In this document: one piece after another, positions 42,109 to 52,043 of the stretch
How the letters are laid out: each line of letters begins with the position of its first letter
Numbering within the stretch: the first letter of the stretch is position 1
Source: Verrucomicrobiia bacterium
GTDB taxonomy: Bacteria > Verrucomicrobiota > Verrucomicrobiia > Palsa-1439
Assembly: GCA_035577545.1 (NCBI GenBank)
Contig: DATLVI010000017.1
Location: 62,001-126,000 of the forward strand
DNA: 64,000 nucleotides
Direction of reading: 5' to 3'
Notes under the pieces: generated by a model
What the model was told of the DNA's origin: nothing
The model's database searches: none
What the model saw: the letters and a program-made list of their open reading frames with translations, nothing else
Made by a program: the position numbers and the translations under genes

Positions 42109-42657
42109 CTAATCCTGGGGAATGATCAAAACCTGATTGGCGAAAATCCTGTTCGGATTTTTGATCTTTTCCTTGTTGGCGCGGTAGATGCGCGGCCACT
42201 TCAGCGGATTATGATAAACCTTGCCCGCAATCTTCCAGAGCGAGTCGCCCTTCTTCACCACGTACTTCGTCGGCCTCTCGGGGGCCTCGATCTTTGGCGG
42301 TTCGTTCTCGACAATGGTCGGCGGGGCCATCGGCGCGGGCGGCAACGGTGTGATGGTTGTTTCCACCACTGGCTCCGCTTCCGCTGTGGGGCGACCGACA
42401 ATGTAACCGCGGTTCCCCCATTGGCCACGGTCCACCCAGTAGTGGTGGCGCCAGTTCGGATAACGGTCCTTGACGAAATCCGCCCACTCGGGTTCCAGCT
42501 CCGGCTTCTCAACCACGTCCATCCCCTTGAGGAACTCACTCTTCTGTTCCTCGTTGATGGGCTGCATGCGCTTCTGTTGCGTCGCACAGCCATTGAAAAC
42601 CAGCACTGTGCTCCCCACGAGGGACAATGAAAGCAAAATTCTTGCGGGACTCTTCAT
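42109..42657 (-). CDS. LysM-domain lipoprotein
   Basis: A 182-aa lipoprotein with signal MKSPARILLSLSLVGSTVLV and lipobox VFNGC (Cys24). A proline-rich linker (PLPPAPMAPPTIVENEPP) leads to a C-terminal LysM domain (about 132-180: KYVVKKGDSLWKIAGKVYHN...NRIFANQVLIIPQ) that binds peptidoglycan. It should tether to the membrane and hold the cell wall. AAGGTG lies 8 nt before the ATG. It is divergent from the cytosine deaminase gene. Confidence 0.9.
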   Translation of the reverse strand: MKSPARILLSLSLVGSTVLVFNGCATQQKRMQPINEEQKSEFLKGMDVVEKPELEPEWADFVKDRYPNWRHHYWVDRGQWGNRGYIVGRPTAEAEPVVETTITPLPPAPMAPPTIVENEPPKIEAPERPTKYVVKKGDSLWKIAGKVYHNPLKWPRIYRANKEKIKNPNRIFANQVLIIPQD

Positions 42658-42691
42658 AATATCAACACCTTCCTCCTTGCATTACGCCTTG

Positions 42692-42720
42692 GTGATAACA
42701 CCATCGCCCACAACCGTCAA
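42692..42720 (-). promoter_or_regulatory. promoter for the LysM lipoprotein gene
   Basis: On the minus strand TTGACG (42715-42720), a 17-nt spacer and TATCAC (42692-42697), giving a leader of about 28 nt with the AAGGTG ribosome site. Confidence 0.45.
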
Positions 42721-42785
42721 CGCTTTTTAAAACAGGCTTCCACTTGGCAATCTGCACGTTACAATGCGCCCAACGGAGGCGCTTC

Positions 42786-44066
42786 ATGGACCTGATTCTT
42801 CGCAACGCGCGCATACGCGGGCACGACCAGAATATCGACATCGCAGTCAACGACGGCCTCATTACCAAGATTGCTCCCAAGATCAAGGCGCGCCCGCGGC
42901 AGGTCATCGATTGTGGCGGCAAACTCGTCTCTCCGCCGTTCACCGATATTCACGTCCACCTCGACGCCGTGCTCACGGTGGGACAACCACGTTTCAACCA
43001 AAGCGGCACGCTCATCGAAGGCATCGAGATTTGGGCGGAACGCAAGCGGACGCTCACGTTCGACGATGTGAAGCGCCGCGCCACCCTCGCTGTGAAATGG
43101 GAACTCGCCCACGGCGTCACGCGCATCCGCAGCCACGTCGATGTCTGCGATCCGCAACTTACCGCCGTCAAGGCGCTGCTCGAGGTGAAGAAGGAATTCG
43201 CGGGGCTCGTGGACATTCAACTCGTTGCGTTTCCTCAGGACGGCATCTACGCGTTTCCCAATGGCGAACGGCTCATGGATCAGGCGATGGAACTCGGCTG
43301 CGACATCGTCGGCGGTATCCCGCATCACGAAATGACCCGCGACGACGGCGTGGCCGATGTGAAATTCGCCTGCAACCTCGCGCAGCAATATCACAAACCG
43401 CTCGACCTCCATATCGACGAAACCGATGACCCGAATTCGCGCTTCACGGAAGTGTTGGCGGCCGAGACCATCAGGCGCGGCCTCAGCGGACGTGTCACCG
43501 CCAGCCACACCACTTCCATGCACAGCGTGGACAATTCGTACGCATTCAAGCTCATTCGCCTCATCAAGCGCGCCGGCCTGCACATGGTCACCAACCCGTG
43601 CGACAACAGTGTCTTACAAGGTCGTTTCGACACCTACCCCAAACGACGCGGCCACACACGCGTGAAGGAACTTCTCGCCGCCGGCGTCAATGTTGGCATC
43701 GGCCACGACTCGATCATGGATCCGTGGTACCCGCTCGGCGTCGGCGATCCCCTGCAAGTCGCCTTCGTTTGGATCCACTACGGCCAGATGAGCGGCGCCA
43801 GCGAAATCCCACAGGTGTGGGACATGATTACCAGGAATCCCGCGAAGGCCTTCGGCACGACTGACAAAGATTACGGTCTCACCGTCGGCAACCCAGCCGA
43901 TTTGATCCTTCTCGACGCCACTACCGAATTCGATGCCCTCCGCCGCATCGCCCCCCGCTTGATTGTAATGCGCCATGGCCAGATCGTTGCCCGCACCACC
44001 CCGAGTGAAACCGTCCTCTGTCGGAAAGGATGGAAGAAAGAAGCGATCGACTTCACGGTTGCGTGA
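42786..44066 (+). CDS. codA: cytosine deaminase / amidohydrolase
   Basis: A 426-aa metal-dependent hydrolase that converts cytosine to uracil in pyrimidine salvage; length matches E. coli CodA (427 aa). Metal ligands are in FTDIHVHLDAV (HxH), LDLHIDETDD (His and the catalytic Glu region), TASHTTSMHS and GIGHDSIMDPWYPLGVGD with the conserved Asp. GGAGG lies 7 nt before the ATG at 42786; an upstream ATG at 42744 is not preferred. Related isocytosine or creatinine deaminases cannot be excluded. No permease gene is adjacent. Confidence 0.88.
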   Translation: MDLILRNARIRGHDQNIDIAVNDGLITKIAPKIKARPRQVIDCGGKLVSPPFTDIHVHLDAVLTVGQPRFNQSGTLIEGIEIWAERKRTLTFDDVKRRATLAVKWELAHGVTRIRSHVDVCDPQLTAVKALLEVKKEFAGLVDIQLVAFPQDGIYAFPNGERLMDQAMELGCDIVGGIPHHEMTRDDGVADVKFACNLAQQYHKPLDLHIDETDDPNSRFTEVLAAETIRRGLSGRVTASHTTSMHSVDNSYAFKLIRLIKRAGLHMVTNPCDNSVLQGRFDTYPKRRGHTRVKELLAAGVNVGIGHDSIMDPWYPLGVGDPLQVAFVWIHYGQMSGASEIPQVWDMITRNPAKAFGTTDKDYGLTVGNPADLILLDATTEFDALRRIAPRLIVMRHGQIVARTTPSETVLCRKGWKKEAIDFTVA

Positions 44067-44085
44067 GTCTTGTTCTTCGCCCTTG

Positions 44086-45000
44086 CTAATCCGGCGCGAC
44101 GCGTTTTGCACTGGGCAGGGGCGCGGCGTAGCCGCTCGTTAGGAATGCGCGCACCTCGGAGTCCACTACCAACGGTGGATCCAGTTTCGGGTCGCGCTCG
44201 GGCAAGATCGTGTCCACACCCAGGCCCTCGTCGCGCAGCGCCTGGCCGTAGCTGAGCGGGTCTTCGGGATCCTTCACCTTCAGGTTCATCGCGCGGGCGC
44301 AGGCCACATAGACGTTGTCCACGGTCACGCATTTGCCGGGGCGCCAGCCGCCGAGCGGTTCGATGGCGAGCTTCGCCAGCATCTTGCTGCAATCCTCGGG
44401 CGTCGCGTGAGGATCGAGTTTCAAATCCATTGCACGCGCCAGCAGGACGGCGAACTGCTCATGGTGCAGGCACGTTCGCGCGGTGCGCTCGACGAATCGG
44501 CGATTGACCGATGGCGAAGGTGGGCGCAGTGGAATTCTGACCTCGATTGTGACATTGGCATTCGTCGCAATCGCCGGTGCATCTTTCGCAGGCGCGGTCT
44601 TGAGCGCGAGGGTGGTGGCGCATTCCTCGGCTTCGAGGAGCAGTTTCTCCGCGCGTGCGCAGGATATTTTCACGCTGTCAAGATAGTCCATTGCCTTGTC
44701 CGATTCCGCGGCGCGGACGGCCTTCTGGATGTCCTTCTGCGTCGCTTCTGTAAGATCGAGCAAGCCCTTGATCTTCAGCGCACGCGAGCGAACACAGTCC
44801 GCCAGTGCCGCCTGCTCCGGTGACGTTTTCTCTTCCAGCCTGACCGCCCCGTCATAGATCTCGTGCAGTCGGCGCACACAGGCGTCAGATTGTTGCAGGG
44901 GTGCGGGGAGACTATTCGAGGGCGACTCGGCCCACACCAGCCGGTGAGCAAGCAGGATCGCGACCGCAACCACCCACGTCCGCTGGAACCGTTGCCACAT
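44086..45000 (-). CDS. exported hypothetical protein
   Basis: A 304-aa protein. The ATG at 45000 begins a signal peptide (RTWVVAVAILLAHRLVWAES). The mature part starts with a helical, Cys-containing region (CVRRLHEIYDGAVRLEEK) and ends with a domain reminiscent of S-layer-homology or helix-turn-helix repeats (CSKMLAKLAIEPLGGWRPGK). No family was recognised. An upstream in-frame start at 45036 lies inside the promoter and is unlikely. It is divergent from the DUF3108 gene and faces codA tail to tail. Confidence 0.7.
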   Translation of the reverse strand: MWQRFQRTWVVAVAILLAHRLVWAESPSNSLPAPLQQSDACVRRLHEIYDGAVRLEEKTSPEQAALADCVRSRALKIKGLLDLTEATQKDIQKAVRAAESDKAMDYLDSVKISCARAEKLLLEAEECATTLALKTAPAKDAPAIATNANVTIEVRIPLRPPSPSVNRRFVERTARTCLHHEQFAVLLARAMDLKLDPHATPEDCSKMLAKLAIEPLGGWRPGKCVTVDNVYVACARAMNLKVKDPEDPLSYGQALRDEGLGVDTILPERDPKLDPPLVVDSEVRAFLTSGYAAPLPSAKRVAPD

Positions 45001-45008
45001 GGGCTGGC

Positions 45009-45036
45009 AGTGTAGCCGTCGCGATAAAAAGCGCAA
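45009..45036 (-). promoter_or_regulatory. promoter for the exported hypothetical, probably leaderless
   Basis: On the minus strand TTGCGC (45031-45036), a 16-nt spacer and TACACT (45009-45014). The ATG at 45000 follows 8 nt after the -10 box. Confidence 0.45.
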
Positions 45037-45131
45037 GCCGCCCGTGCCGCCACAATGTTTTGTCCAGGAAATTTGAATACAGGCGCGCCCATGCTGTCTA
45101 ACTCGCGAAACCGAACACGCGGGCTTTTTCG

Positions 45132-45160
45132 TTGAAACCTGCGGAAGGCGTTCCTATACT
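45132..45160 (+). promoter_or_regulatory. promoter abutting the DUF3108 start codon
   Basis: TTGAAA (45132-45137), a 17-nt spacer and TATACT (45155-45160). The ATG at 45163 is only 2 nt further, so the true start may be the in-frame GTG at 45178, giving a leader of about 10 nt. Confidence 0.5.
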
Positions 45161-45162
45161 CC

Positions 45163-46020
45163 ATGCAACTCAGCATTGTGAAAACACTTACAGCAATTCT
45201 TGGCCTGCTCCTCGCGATGTCTGGCGCGATGCTCGCCGATGGCGACGAGACCATCCCGTTTTCCGTCGGCGAAAAGCTCACCTACCAGATTTTCTGGGGG
45301 CCATTCGTCGTCGGGCGCGCCACCCTGGAGGTGGCAGGTATCGATCCGGTGGACGGCCACGACTGCTATCATCTCGTCGCGAAAGCGAAGACGAGTGGGC
45401 TGGCCGAATGGTTGTTCCCCGTCGACAGCACCGCGGAGAGCTGGCTCGACCGCACCGGACTGTTCACCCGCCAGTACCGTGAAGACCGCAGCGAAGGCAA
45501 GCACCACCGAAACAGCGATACGCATTTCGATTACGCGACCAAAGAAACGGTCACCAAGAACCAGGTCAACGGCCGCGAGCGACATACGCCGCTCGACCAA
45601 CACGTGCTCGACGTGGTCTCGTCGCTCTACTACGTGCGCACGCAAAAACTGATGCTCGATTCCGAGCAGTCGTTCACGATCAACGCCGGCGACACAAACT
45701 ACAACGTCATCATCCGGCCCGACATGCGCAAGACGATGTGGGTGCGCCCCGTGGGCGATGTCCAGGCGCTGCGGATCGAGCCGACACCGACCCTGAACAT
45801 CATCTCCGCCAACAACGGTCACATGTGGTTCTGGGTCAGCGATGACCCGCGTCGCCTGCCGCTGCTCGTCAATTCCGAGTTGAAACTCGGCACGGCGAAG
45901 TTGGTCCTCTTCAGCATTACGCCGGGCAAGCCTTCGCCCGGGACTACCAACAAATCCGCCGGCTCGGTTACGTTGGCGCCGCTGGCCGCGAAAGGCAGCA
46001 CCCTCGCGTCGGAACGCTGA
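45163..46020 (+). CDS. DUF3108 domain-containing exported protein
   Basis: A 285-aa protein. The signal peptide runs to about ADGDE (ILGLLLAMSGAMLA). The DUF3108 domain follows, with FSVGEKLTYQIFWGPFVVGR and AKTSGLAEWLFPVDSTAESW, a beta-barrel-like fold found in many Gram-negative exported proteins of unknown role. The C-terminal 25 residues are low-complexity. The start is in doubt: the ATG at 45163 almost touches the -10 box, and GTG at 45178 would also give a sound signal peptide. The next gene starts 1 nt after the stop. Confidence 0.85.
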   Translation: MQLSIVKTLTAILGLLLAMSGAMLADGDETIPFSVGEKLTYQIFWGPFVVGRATLEVAGIDPVDGHDCYHLVAKAKTSGLAEWLFPVDSTAESWLDRTGLFTRQYREDRSEGKHHRNSDTHFDYATKETVTKNQVNGRERHTPLDQHVLDVVSSLYYVRTQKLMLDSEQSFTINAGDTNYNVIIRPDMRKTMWVRPVGDVQALRIEPTPTLNIISANNGHMWFWVSDDPRRLPLLVNSELKLGTAKLVLFSITPGKPSPGTTNKSAGSVTLAPLAAKGSTLASER

Positions 46021-46021
46021 C

Positions 46022-46963
46022 ATGGAATTTCCACCGCTCGACTTCGATCGCATCCGCACCTACCCGATTCGCGAGCGACCGAACAAAGTCCATCTCAACG
46101 AGCTGGCGCGCGTTTGGAAAGCGGGTGGAAGTTTCGCACAGTTCCTTGATTCGCTACCGCACATCCTCGTGGGCAACGATTTCCGCGCCATTGTCGACGC
46201 AACGGTCGCGGCGATCCGCAACAGCCGGCCCGTCGTGGTGATGATGGGCGCCCACACCATCAAGTGCGGACTCAACCCGATCTTCATCGACCTCATCCAA
46301 CGCGGTGTCATCTCGGCCATCGCCTCCAACGGCGCGGGCGCCATCCATGATTTCGAACTCGCCTACATTGGCGAGACGAGCGAAGACGTCCAGCGTGGCC
46401 TCGATGACGGTAGTTTTGGGATGATCGACGAAACGGGGCGTCTCATGAACCAGGCGCTGGCCGCCGGTGTGAAACAGGGCCTCGGCGCGGGTCGCGCGCT
46501 CGGAGAGGCCATCGTCACCGGCCAGTTCCGCAACCGCGAGTTGAGCATCCTGCACCAAAGCGTCGTCAGTAATATTCCCGCCACCGTCCACATCGCCATC
46601 GGCACGGACATCATTCATCAACATCCGACGGCGGACGGCAGCGTGCTCGGGGAGGCGACGTACCTTGACTTCCAGAAGTTCGCCGCCGTCGTCGCCCAAC
46701 TCGAGGGCGGCATCATCCTGAATATCGGTTCCGCCGTCATTATGCCCGAGGTCTTCCTCAAGGCGCTCACGATCGCCCGCAATCTCGGCCACAAGGTGGA
46801 AAACTTCACCACCGTCACGTTCGACATGGTCCGCCACTATCGCCCCACCGAAAACGTCGTCCGTCGTCCCACCCACAAGGGCGGTCATGGCTACTACATC
46901 GTCGGCCACCACGAACTGCTCGTCCCTTTGTGGGCTGCGGCGACACTCGAGCAACTCAAATGA
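46022..46963 (+). CDS. deoxyhypusine synthase-like protein
   Basis: A 313-aa cytoplasmic protein. Segments such as VVMMGAHTIKCGLNPIFIDL, ISAIASNGAGAIHDFELAY and IILNIGSAVIMPEVFLKAL resemble the Rossmann-like NAD-binding fold of the deoxyhypusine synthase superfamily, but the classical active-site Lys segment is not evident. Bacterial members may make homospermidine or act on unknown substrates. Its ATG follows the DUF3108 stop by 1 nt and its stop overlaps the heptose kinase ATG (ATGA), so it is firmly in that operon, which suggests a link to heptose or envelope synthesis. Assignment is moderate. Confidence 0.62.
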   Translation: MEFPPLDFDRIRTYPIRERPNKVHLNELARVWKAGGSFAQFLDSLPHILVGNDFRAIVDATVAAIRNSRPVVVMMGAHTIKCGLNPIFIDLIQRGVISAIASNGAGAIHDFELAYIGETSEDVQRGLDDGSFGMIDETGRLMNQALAAGVKQGLGAGRALGEAIVTGQFRNRELSILHQSVVSNIPATVHIAIGTDIIHQHPTADGSVLGEATYLDFQKFAAVVAQLEGGIILNIGSAVIMPEVFLKALTIARNLGHKVENFTTVTFDMVRHYRPTENVVRRPTHKGGHGYYIVGHHELLVPLWAAATLEQLK

Positions 46964-47967
46964 ACTCCAGGCGGCTTCGTGAAATCCTTTCCCACTTTCC
47001 CCGCCAGCGCATCCTCGTCGTCGGCGATGTGATGCTCGACCAGTTCTTGTGGGGGAAGGTATCGCGCATCTCGCCCGAGGCCCCCGTGCCCGTGGTGGAG
47101 ATCACGCGGGAGTCATTCTTTCCCGGCGGCGCGGCGAACGTCGCCCGCAATCTCCGTGCGCTCGACTCGTCGGTCAGCGTGCTCGGCGTACTCGGGGACG
47201 ATGATGCCGGCGCCGAGTTGCGCGGCCTGCTCGAACAACAGGGCATCCGCACTGGTGGCTTGATCGTGGATCCCAACCGTCCCACGACGGTCAAGACGCG
47301 CATTGTCGCCCACAACCAGCAGATGGTCCGCTTCGACCGCGAAAAATGCGTGGGACTATCGGCCACGCTGGAGCGCAAAGTCCTGGAATGTTTCGAGACC
47401 CATCTGAACGGCGTCTCCGCTGTTGTTTTCGAGGATTACGCCAAAGGCGTCTTGTCGCAAAGGTTGCTCAATATCCTGCAACGACGGGCCCACCAGGCGG
47501 GCAAAACCACTGCTGCCGACCCGAATTCACGTCACCGGCTCCGTTACTCCGGTCTCACCGCGGTGACACCGAACCGGGCCGAGGCGTTCGCGGCGGCGGG
47601 CCTGCCGTACGTCGAGCCGGTCGACGAAGTGTTGCGCGACGAACCGCTGTTGCGGGTTGGACAAAAATTATTGCGCACGTGGAAGCCGCGCAACCTGCTG
47701 ATCACGCTGGGCGAGCACGGCGTTTGTTTGTTCCGTCCCGGCAAGAAGCCGCACCACATCCCGACGGTCGCGCAGGAAGTGTTCGATGTCTCGGGCGCAG
47801 GCGACACGGTGATTGCAACACTCGTGCTCGCGCTGGCTGCTGGGGCCGACCCGATTGAAGCGGCGGAGATTTCGAATCACGCGGCGGGCGTCGTCGTCGG
47901 CAAGGTCGGTACCGCCACCTGTTCGGCGCGCGAATTGGTGAAGAGCTTCGCGCGCAATCGGCGCTAG
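46960..47967 (+). CDS. rfaE1: D-glycero-beta-D-manno-heptose-7-phosphate kinase (HldE domain I / RfaE1)
   Basis: A 335-aa PfkB-family sugar kinase that phosphorylates heptose 7-phosphate at C1 in ADP-heptose synthesis for the LPS core. Signatures are VVGDVMLDQFLWGKVSRISP, ESFFPGGAANVARNL, FEDYAKGVLS and the C-terminal DVSGAGDTVIA containing the catalytic Asp. The adenylyltransferase half found in fused HldE is absent and must be encoded elsewhere. The start is fixed by the ATGA overlap with the preceding stop. Confidence 0.92.
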   Translation: MNSRRLREILSHFPRQRILVVGDVMLDQFLWGKVSRISPEAPVPVVEITRESFFPGGAANVARNLRALDSSVSVLGVLGDDDAGAELRGLLEQQGIRTGGLIVDPNRPTTVKTRIVAHNQQMVRFDREKCVGLSATLERKVLECFETHLNGVSAVVFEDYAKGVLSQRLLNILQRRAHQAGKTTAADPNSRHRLRYSGLTAVTPNRAEAFAAAGLPYVEPVDEVLRDEPLLRVGQKLLRTWKPRNLLITLGEHGVCLFRPGKKPHHIPTVAQEVFDVSGAGDTVIATLVLALAAGADPIEAAEISNHAAGVVVGKVGTATCSARELVKSFARNRR

Positions 47968-47977
47968 TACCGCCCGT

Positions 47978-48607
47978 TTATTTGCAGGCCAGTTCCTGGT
48001 CGTGCTTGAGGCGTTCCAGTTCGGGCTTCACAATGTGATCACGGCAGTCCGGGCAGATGCCATGCGTGAACTGCGCCTCGGAGTGGTCCGCGACGTAGGA
48101 GTCCACCTGTTGCCAGTAGTTTTGGTCGTTGCGGATCTTCTTGCAGTAGCAACAAATCGGCAGCAGCCCTTGCAACAGCTTGACGTTCGCGAGCGCGAGT
48201 TCGAGTTCCTTCACGCGCGCGGCCAGCTCGGCTTGCAGGCGGAGGATGCGCTCGCCAGCGTTCATGCGCGCCTTCAACTCCGGTCGGTCAAACGGCTTGA
48301 CCACGTAATCATCCGCGCCCGCTGTCAGGCCTTCGACAATGTCCTCCTTGCGGCCCTTGGCGGTGAGCAAAATCAGGTAAAGGAGCCGTTCGCCGGCCGC
48401 CGCGCGGGCCTTGAGACAGACCTGGGCACCATCCAGCCCCGGCATCATCCAGTCCAGGATCGCCAGGGATGGCGCGTCGGGTTGGCTCAGGACTTCGAGT
48501 GCTTGCAAGCCGTCGGTGGTGGTGACGACCTCGTATCCCCACTTGGTCAGAGTCGCCTCCAACAAGCAGCGTGACACCGCATCGTCTTCCGCAATCAGGA
48601 CTCGCAC
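47978..48607 (-). CDS. response regulator with Cys-rich C-terminal module
   Basis: A 209-aa protein. Receiver domain 1-120: [20 protein letters not shown], phospho-Asp in [12 protein letters not shown] and Lys in [11 protein letters not shown] coiled coil (about 125-150) leads to a module [20 protein letters not shown] with a later THGICPDC, a repeated ending among receivers (CxxCKKIRxxxxYW...HGICPxC) that may bind metal or sense redox state. There is no DNA-binding domain. Its start overlaps the end of the hybrid kinase gene by 13 bp, so it is very likely a partner of that kinase. Confidence 0.9.
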   Translation of the reverse strand: MRVLIAEDDAVSRCLLEATLTKWGYEVVTTTDGLQALEVLSQPDAPSLAILDWMMPGLDGAQVCLKARAAAGERLLYLILLTAKGRKEDIVEGLTAGADDYVVKPFDRPELKARMNAGERILRLQAELAARVKELELALANVKLLQGLLPICCYCKKIRNDQNYWQQVDSYVADHSEAQFTHGICPDCRDHIVKPELERLKHDQELACK

Positions 48608-51303
48608 AGCACACTCTCCTTTCGATATTCCGCCAGCGCGTCCGTAAGCCGCACCAATTCCCTCTTCAACTCGATAAATAACCCGTCCGCCTGATCAAGA
48701 TCGCCGCTCGCGCCGATGGCTTCGAGCTTTTGCGCCACCGCGCGGGTCGATTCACCACAGAAGGCGGCGGCAGACCCCTTCAACGAATGCGCGGCCCGCT
48801 CCAGCCGGTTCGCATCGCGTTGCTCGATGGCATCGCGAATCTGTTCCAGTAAATCGACGGACTCGCTCATGAACAACTTCATCAATTCGACAAAGAGTCC
48901 GGTGTCGCCGTCAAGCATGGCCAGCGCCCCCTCGCTGTTGAATACGTCCGTATTGGGCCGCGCCTCTTCCGGGACGAGCCGCTCCGCCGCATTCGCTTCC
49001 GGCACGTTCACGGGAACCACGCTTGCGATTGCTTCAAATAACAGCCGTGCTTCGATGGGCTTTGACACGTAGGCGTCCATACCGCCTTCCAGGCAACGCT
49101 CGCGATCGCCTTTTAACGCGTGAGCTGTCATGGCAACGATTGGCATATGTGCGCCCGTTGTTCTTTCACGCTCGCGAATGATCGCGGCGGCCTCGAGGCC
49201 ACCCAGCTCGGGCATCTGGACATCCATGAGCACCACGTCGAACTGCCCATCTTCCAAGGCAGCCAGCGCTTCCTTGCCGTTGCCGGTGACGACGACCATA
49301 TGGCCCCGCTTTTCCATCAGCCTGACCACCAGGCGTTGGTTGACGGGATTGTCCTCCGCCAACAACACTCGCAGCTTGTAAGCTGGAGATGGCGCGACGG
49401 GTTCGACCGGTTCGGCAGGTCCTTCGACCAGCTTAGTCTGGTCGCCGAGTGCCGAGGTGATGACATCAAAAAGGTCGGACTGTTTGACAGGCTTGGTGAG
49501 GTAGCCGGCCAACCCCATCTCACGGCAACGCGCCGCAACACTGCCGTGGCTCGACGAAGAGAACATGATCAATGTGGTCCGTGCGATCGCGTCATCCTTC
49601 TGGATTTGGTCGGCCAGGCCAAAGCCGTCCGTCTCCGGCATCATGCAATCCAACAACACCAACCCAAACGGTTCACCGCTTGCGTGTCCCTCTTTCAGCA
49701 TGGTGAATGCGGCGGCTGCGCTGCTGGCAGTTGCCGGCTTCATCCGCCAACTGAGCAGCACTTCTTCCAGGATGCGGCGGCTCGTGATGTTGTCATCGAC
49801 GACGAGCACCCGGAATCCCTCCAGGTCGGCATATCGGGCGCGTGTTCTCGACTTGAGGTCCCGCGAAGGGCGCATCACGACGGTGAAATGGAAGGTGCTG
49901 CCCTTGCCCACTTCGCTTTCGACCCAGATTTTACCGCCCATGATTTGGACCAACTGCGTAGCAATGGCAAGACCGAGTCCCGTCCCACCGTACTTGCGCG
50001 TGGTCGAACCGTCCGCTTGCGAGAAAGCATCGAAGATGACTCCCTGCTTGTTCGCGGGAATGCCGATCCCCGTGTCGCTTACGGCGAAGTGCAGGCGAAT
50101 GTCGTCATTCTCGCGCGACTCCAACTCGACGCGAACAACAACCTCGCCCGTCTCCGTGAACTTGATCGCGTTGCCGACGAGATTGACAACGACCTGGCGG
50201 AGGCGGATCGGGTCGCCGACCAGTTCATCCGGGACGTCGGGGAGGATATGCGCGGCCAATTCGAGTCCCTTCTGGTGGGCGCGCATGGCCAAGGTCTTGA
50301 GCGTATCGTCCAGATTATCACGCAGACTGAAGTCGATGGGATCCAGATCGAGCTTGCCGGCCTCGATCTTTGAGAAGTCGAGAATGTCGTTGATCAGGGC
50401 GAGCAACGTGTCGGCGGAAAGCTTGACGGTGTTGAGGTACTCACGCTGCTCGGAGGAGAGTTCGGTGTCCAGCGCCAGGTCGGTCATGCCAATGATCCCG
50501 TTCATCGGCGTCCGGATCTCGTGGCTCATGTTGGCCAGGAATTCACTCTTGGTGCGCGTGGCGGACTCGGCTTTTTCTTTCGCACCGCGTATCGCTTCGT
50601 CCTGCTCCTGGATGCGTTGAAGCATTCGGTTGAACTCTTCGGTCAACATTCCCAGTTCGTCGTTTGAGGATTTGGCAACGCGAATCGAGTAGTCGTGCGT
50701 TTCCGAGATAGTGCGCGCGGATTCCACCAGGTGAAGGATCGGCGCGGAGATCAACCGTTGCAGGCGGGCGGCCAGGAGCAGCGCCACCAGCCATGAGGAC
50801 AGCAAAATGATCGCCAGAATGCGGAGATCCTCCGTCAGGCGCTCGGAGAACCAGCGCAGGTCGGAGCGGATGAAGACGGTGCCGGCCTTCTTTCCCTGAT
50901 GAAGAATCGGTTGATAGAGGACAAGATAACCGTCCTCGATACGGTCGATGTCGTCCCCGATCAATGCAGGCACCGCCCGGCGTGGTAGATTGTTGTCGCG
51001 GGAGTATTTGATCAAGAGCTGGCCGGTCTTGCCGTAGACACAGGCCAGGACGATGGAGCGCTGTTGACCGGCCCAGGAAGTCACTTCCTTGACCACTTCC
51101 GGGTCGGAAATCTCCCGCCCGGCCGCCTGTTCGGCGCTGATCATTTCGGACAAGGCATAAAGATCGCGGCTCATCTGACGGCGGTAATTGAGCAACTCAT
51201 ACAGCCCAAACGCCAGGCATGCGAGGATCACGGCGCCCGTACTGGCGAGCATCGTGATCCAGATCAGTTTGCCGCGAATCGATGTCTTGGCGAATATACT
51301 CAT
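48595..51303 (-). CDS. hybrid sensor histidine kinase (HAMP-HisKA-HATPase-REC-REC-Hpt)
   Basis: A 902-aa membrane kinase. Two spans (about 12-34 and 162-182) enclose a periplasmic sensor of about 125 residues resembling CHASE8-type domains. HAMP (about 183-235), a coiled coil and HisKA with [12 protein letters not shown] follow, then HATPase_c ([29 protein letters not shown]). Two receivers have phospho-Asp sites in [11 protein letters not shown] and [11 protein letters not shown], and a C-terminal Hpt domain carries [10 protein letters not shown]. It can therefore run a full His-Asp-His-Asp relay, with the overlapping response regulator as final acceptor. The signal is unknown. Confidence 0.95.
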   Translation of the reverse strand: MSIFAKTSIRGKLIWITMLASTGAVILACLAFGLYELLNYRRQMSRDLYALSEMISAEQAAGREISDPEVVKEVTSWAGQQRSIVLACVYGKTGQLLIKYSRDNNLPRRAVPALIGDDIDRIEDGYLVLYQPILHQGKKAGTVFIRSDLRWFSERLTEDLRILAIILLSSWLVALLLAARLQRLISAPILHLVESARTISETHDYSIRVAKSSNDELGMLTEEFNRMLQRIQEQDEAIRGAKEKAESATRTKSEFLANMSHEIRTPMNGIIGMTDLALDTELSSEQREYLNTVKLSADTLLALINDILDFSKIEAGKLDLDPIDFSLRDNLDDTLKTLAMRAHQKGLELAAHILPDVPDELVGDPIRLRQVVVNLVGNAIKFTETGEVVVRVELESRENDDIRLHFAVSDTGIGIPANKQGVIFDAFSQADGSTTRKYGGTGLGLAIATQLVQIMGGKIWVESEVGKGSTFHFTVVMRPSRDLKSRTRARYADLEGFRVLVVDDNITSRRILEEVLLSWRMKPATASSAAAAFTMLKEGHASGEPFGLVLLDCMMPETDGFGLADQIQKDDAIARTTLIMFSSSSHGSVAARCREMGLAGYLTKPVKQSDLFDVITSALGDQTKLVEGPAEPVEPVAPSPAYKLRVLLAEDNPVNQRLVVRLMEKRGHMVVVTGNGKEALAALEDGQFDVVLMDVQMPELGGLEAAAIIRERERTTGAHMPIVAMTAHALKGDRERCLEGGMDAYVSKPIEARLLFEAIASVVPVNVPEANAAERLVPEEARPNTDVFNSEGALAMLDGDTGLFVELMKLFMSESVDLLEQIRDAIEQRDANRLERAAHSLKGSAAAFCGESTRAVAQKLEAIGASGDLDQADGLFIELKRELVRLTDALAEYRKESVLCES

Positions 51304-51589
51304 CGTTAAAATCCGTAGCGGTTCACTTCACCGCCGCAACCGTCCACGTGCCCGTCTGTCGGCCTCAAATTAAGCAGCGCCAATGCCATGCGACCGCCCC
51401 GCCGTCTTTCCGGCAAAATCCCGCAACCGCCGCCCGGGGCGTGGCTTGGTGCCATCGGAACGAACCAAATCGTCCCGCCAGATTTGGGAAACTGGGCTGG
51501 CAGCGCGTACAATCCTGAACAACGGCACCAGGGCAACCAACGAAACAACGACAGGCCGCGAGCCCAACCACAGTGGTCTTTCCGCTCGG

Positions 51590-51997
51590 CTACGCCACGG
51601 ACACATTGCTCACGGTTCCGCTTTGCTGGGCAAGATGTCGATCGATGCACTCGATTACTTTTCCAATGCTGGCGGGCTTTGACAGGAATTCATATCCTCC
51701 CCGCTGCACCGTCTTGCTGGCCTCCTGCCCCGAAACCAGTGACGTCAGGAAAATAATCGACGTCGAGCGCAGGGACGGATCATCGTGGATCTGGAAGGCA
51801 ACATCGCCGCCATCGGCGCCGGGCATGCACACATCGAGCAAGATCACATCGGGGCGAAACTCGCGGGCCCGACCGACAGCCTGTGTCGCCGTGTTTTCAA
51901 CTTTCACCTGGAACACGCCGGTCTTTTCCAATCCCATGCCGAGCAGCCGGCTGGCGGCCATATCATCATCCACGATCAGAACTTTCGTCTTGCTCAT
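51590..51997 (-). CDS. single-domain response regulator
   Basis: A 135-aa CheY-like receiver. The acidic pair is in VLIVDDDMAASRL, the phospho-Asp in VILLDVCMPGADGGD, then Thr/Ser in IFLTSLVSG and Lys in YEFLSKPASI. It has no output domain, so it works through protein contact or as a relay intermediate. AAGGATG precedes the ATG at good spacing. It lies between two hybrid kinases on the same strand. The 286 bp on its 3' side (51304-51589), upstream of the 902-aa kinase, hold no gene I can support. Confidence 0.92.
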   Translation of the reverse strand: MSKTKVLIVDDDMAASRLLGMGLEKTGVFQVKVENTATQAVGRAREFRPDVILLDVCMPGADGGDVAFQIHDDPSLRSTSIIFLTSLVSGQEASKTVQRGGYEFLSKPASIGKVIECIDRHLAQQSGTVSNVSVA

Positions 51998-52043
51998 AAA
52001 TTGTCATCCTTTTCAACGCCTTTTAAAGCAACTTACGTTCCAT

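Noticed and set aside
49120-50373. 417-codon plus-strand frame opposite the hybrid kinase
   Set aside because: It is a mirror frame of the HisKA/HATPase/receiver coding sequence with no family features of its own.
51304-51589. Short frames on both strands between the response regulator and the hybrid kinase
   Set aside because: They overlap each other in all frames, lack ribosome sites and show no protein features; the stretch is probably the leader and promoter area of the kinase gene.
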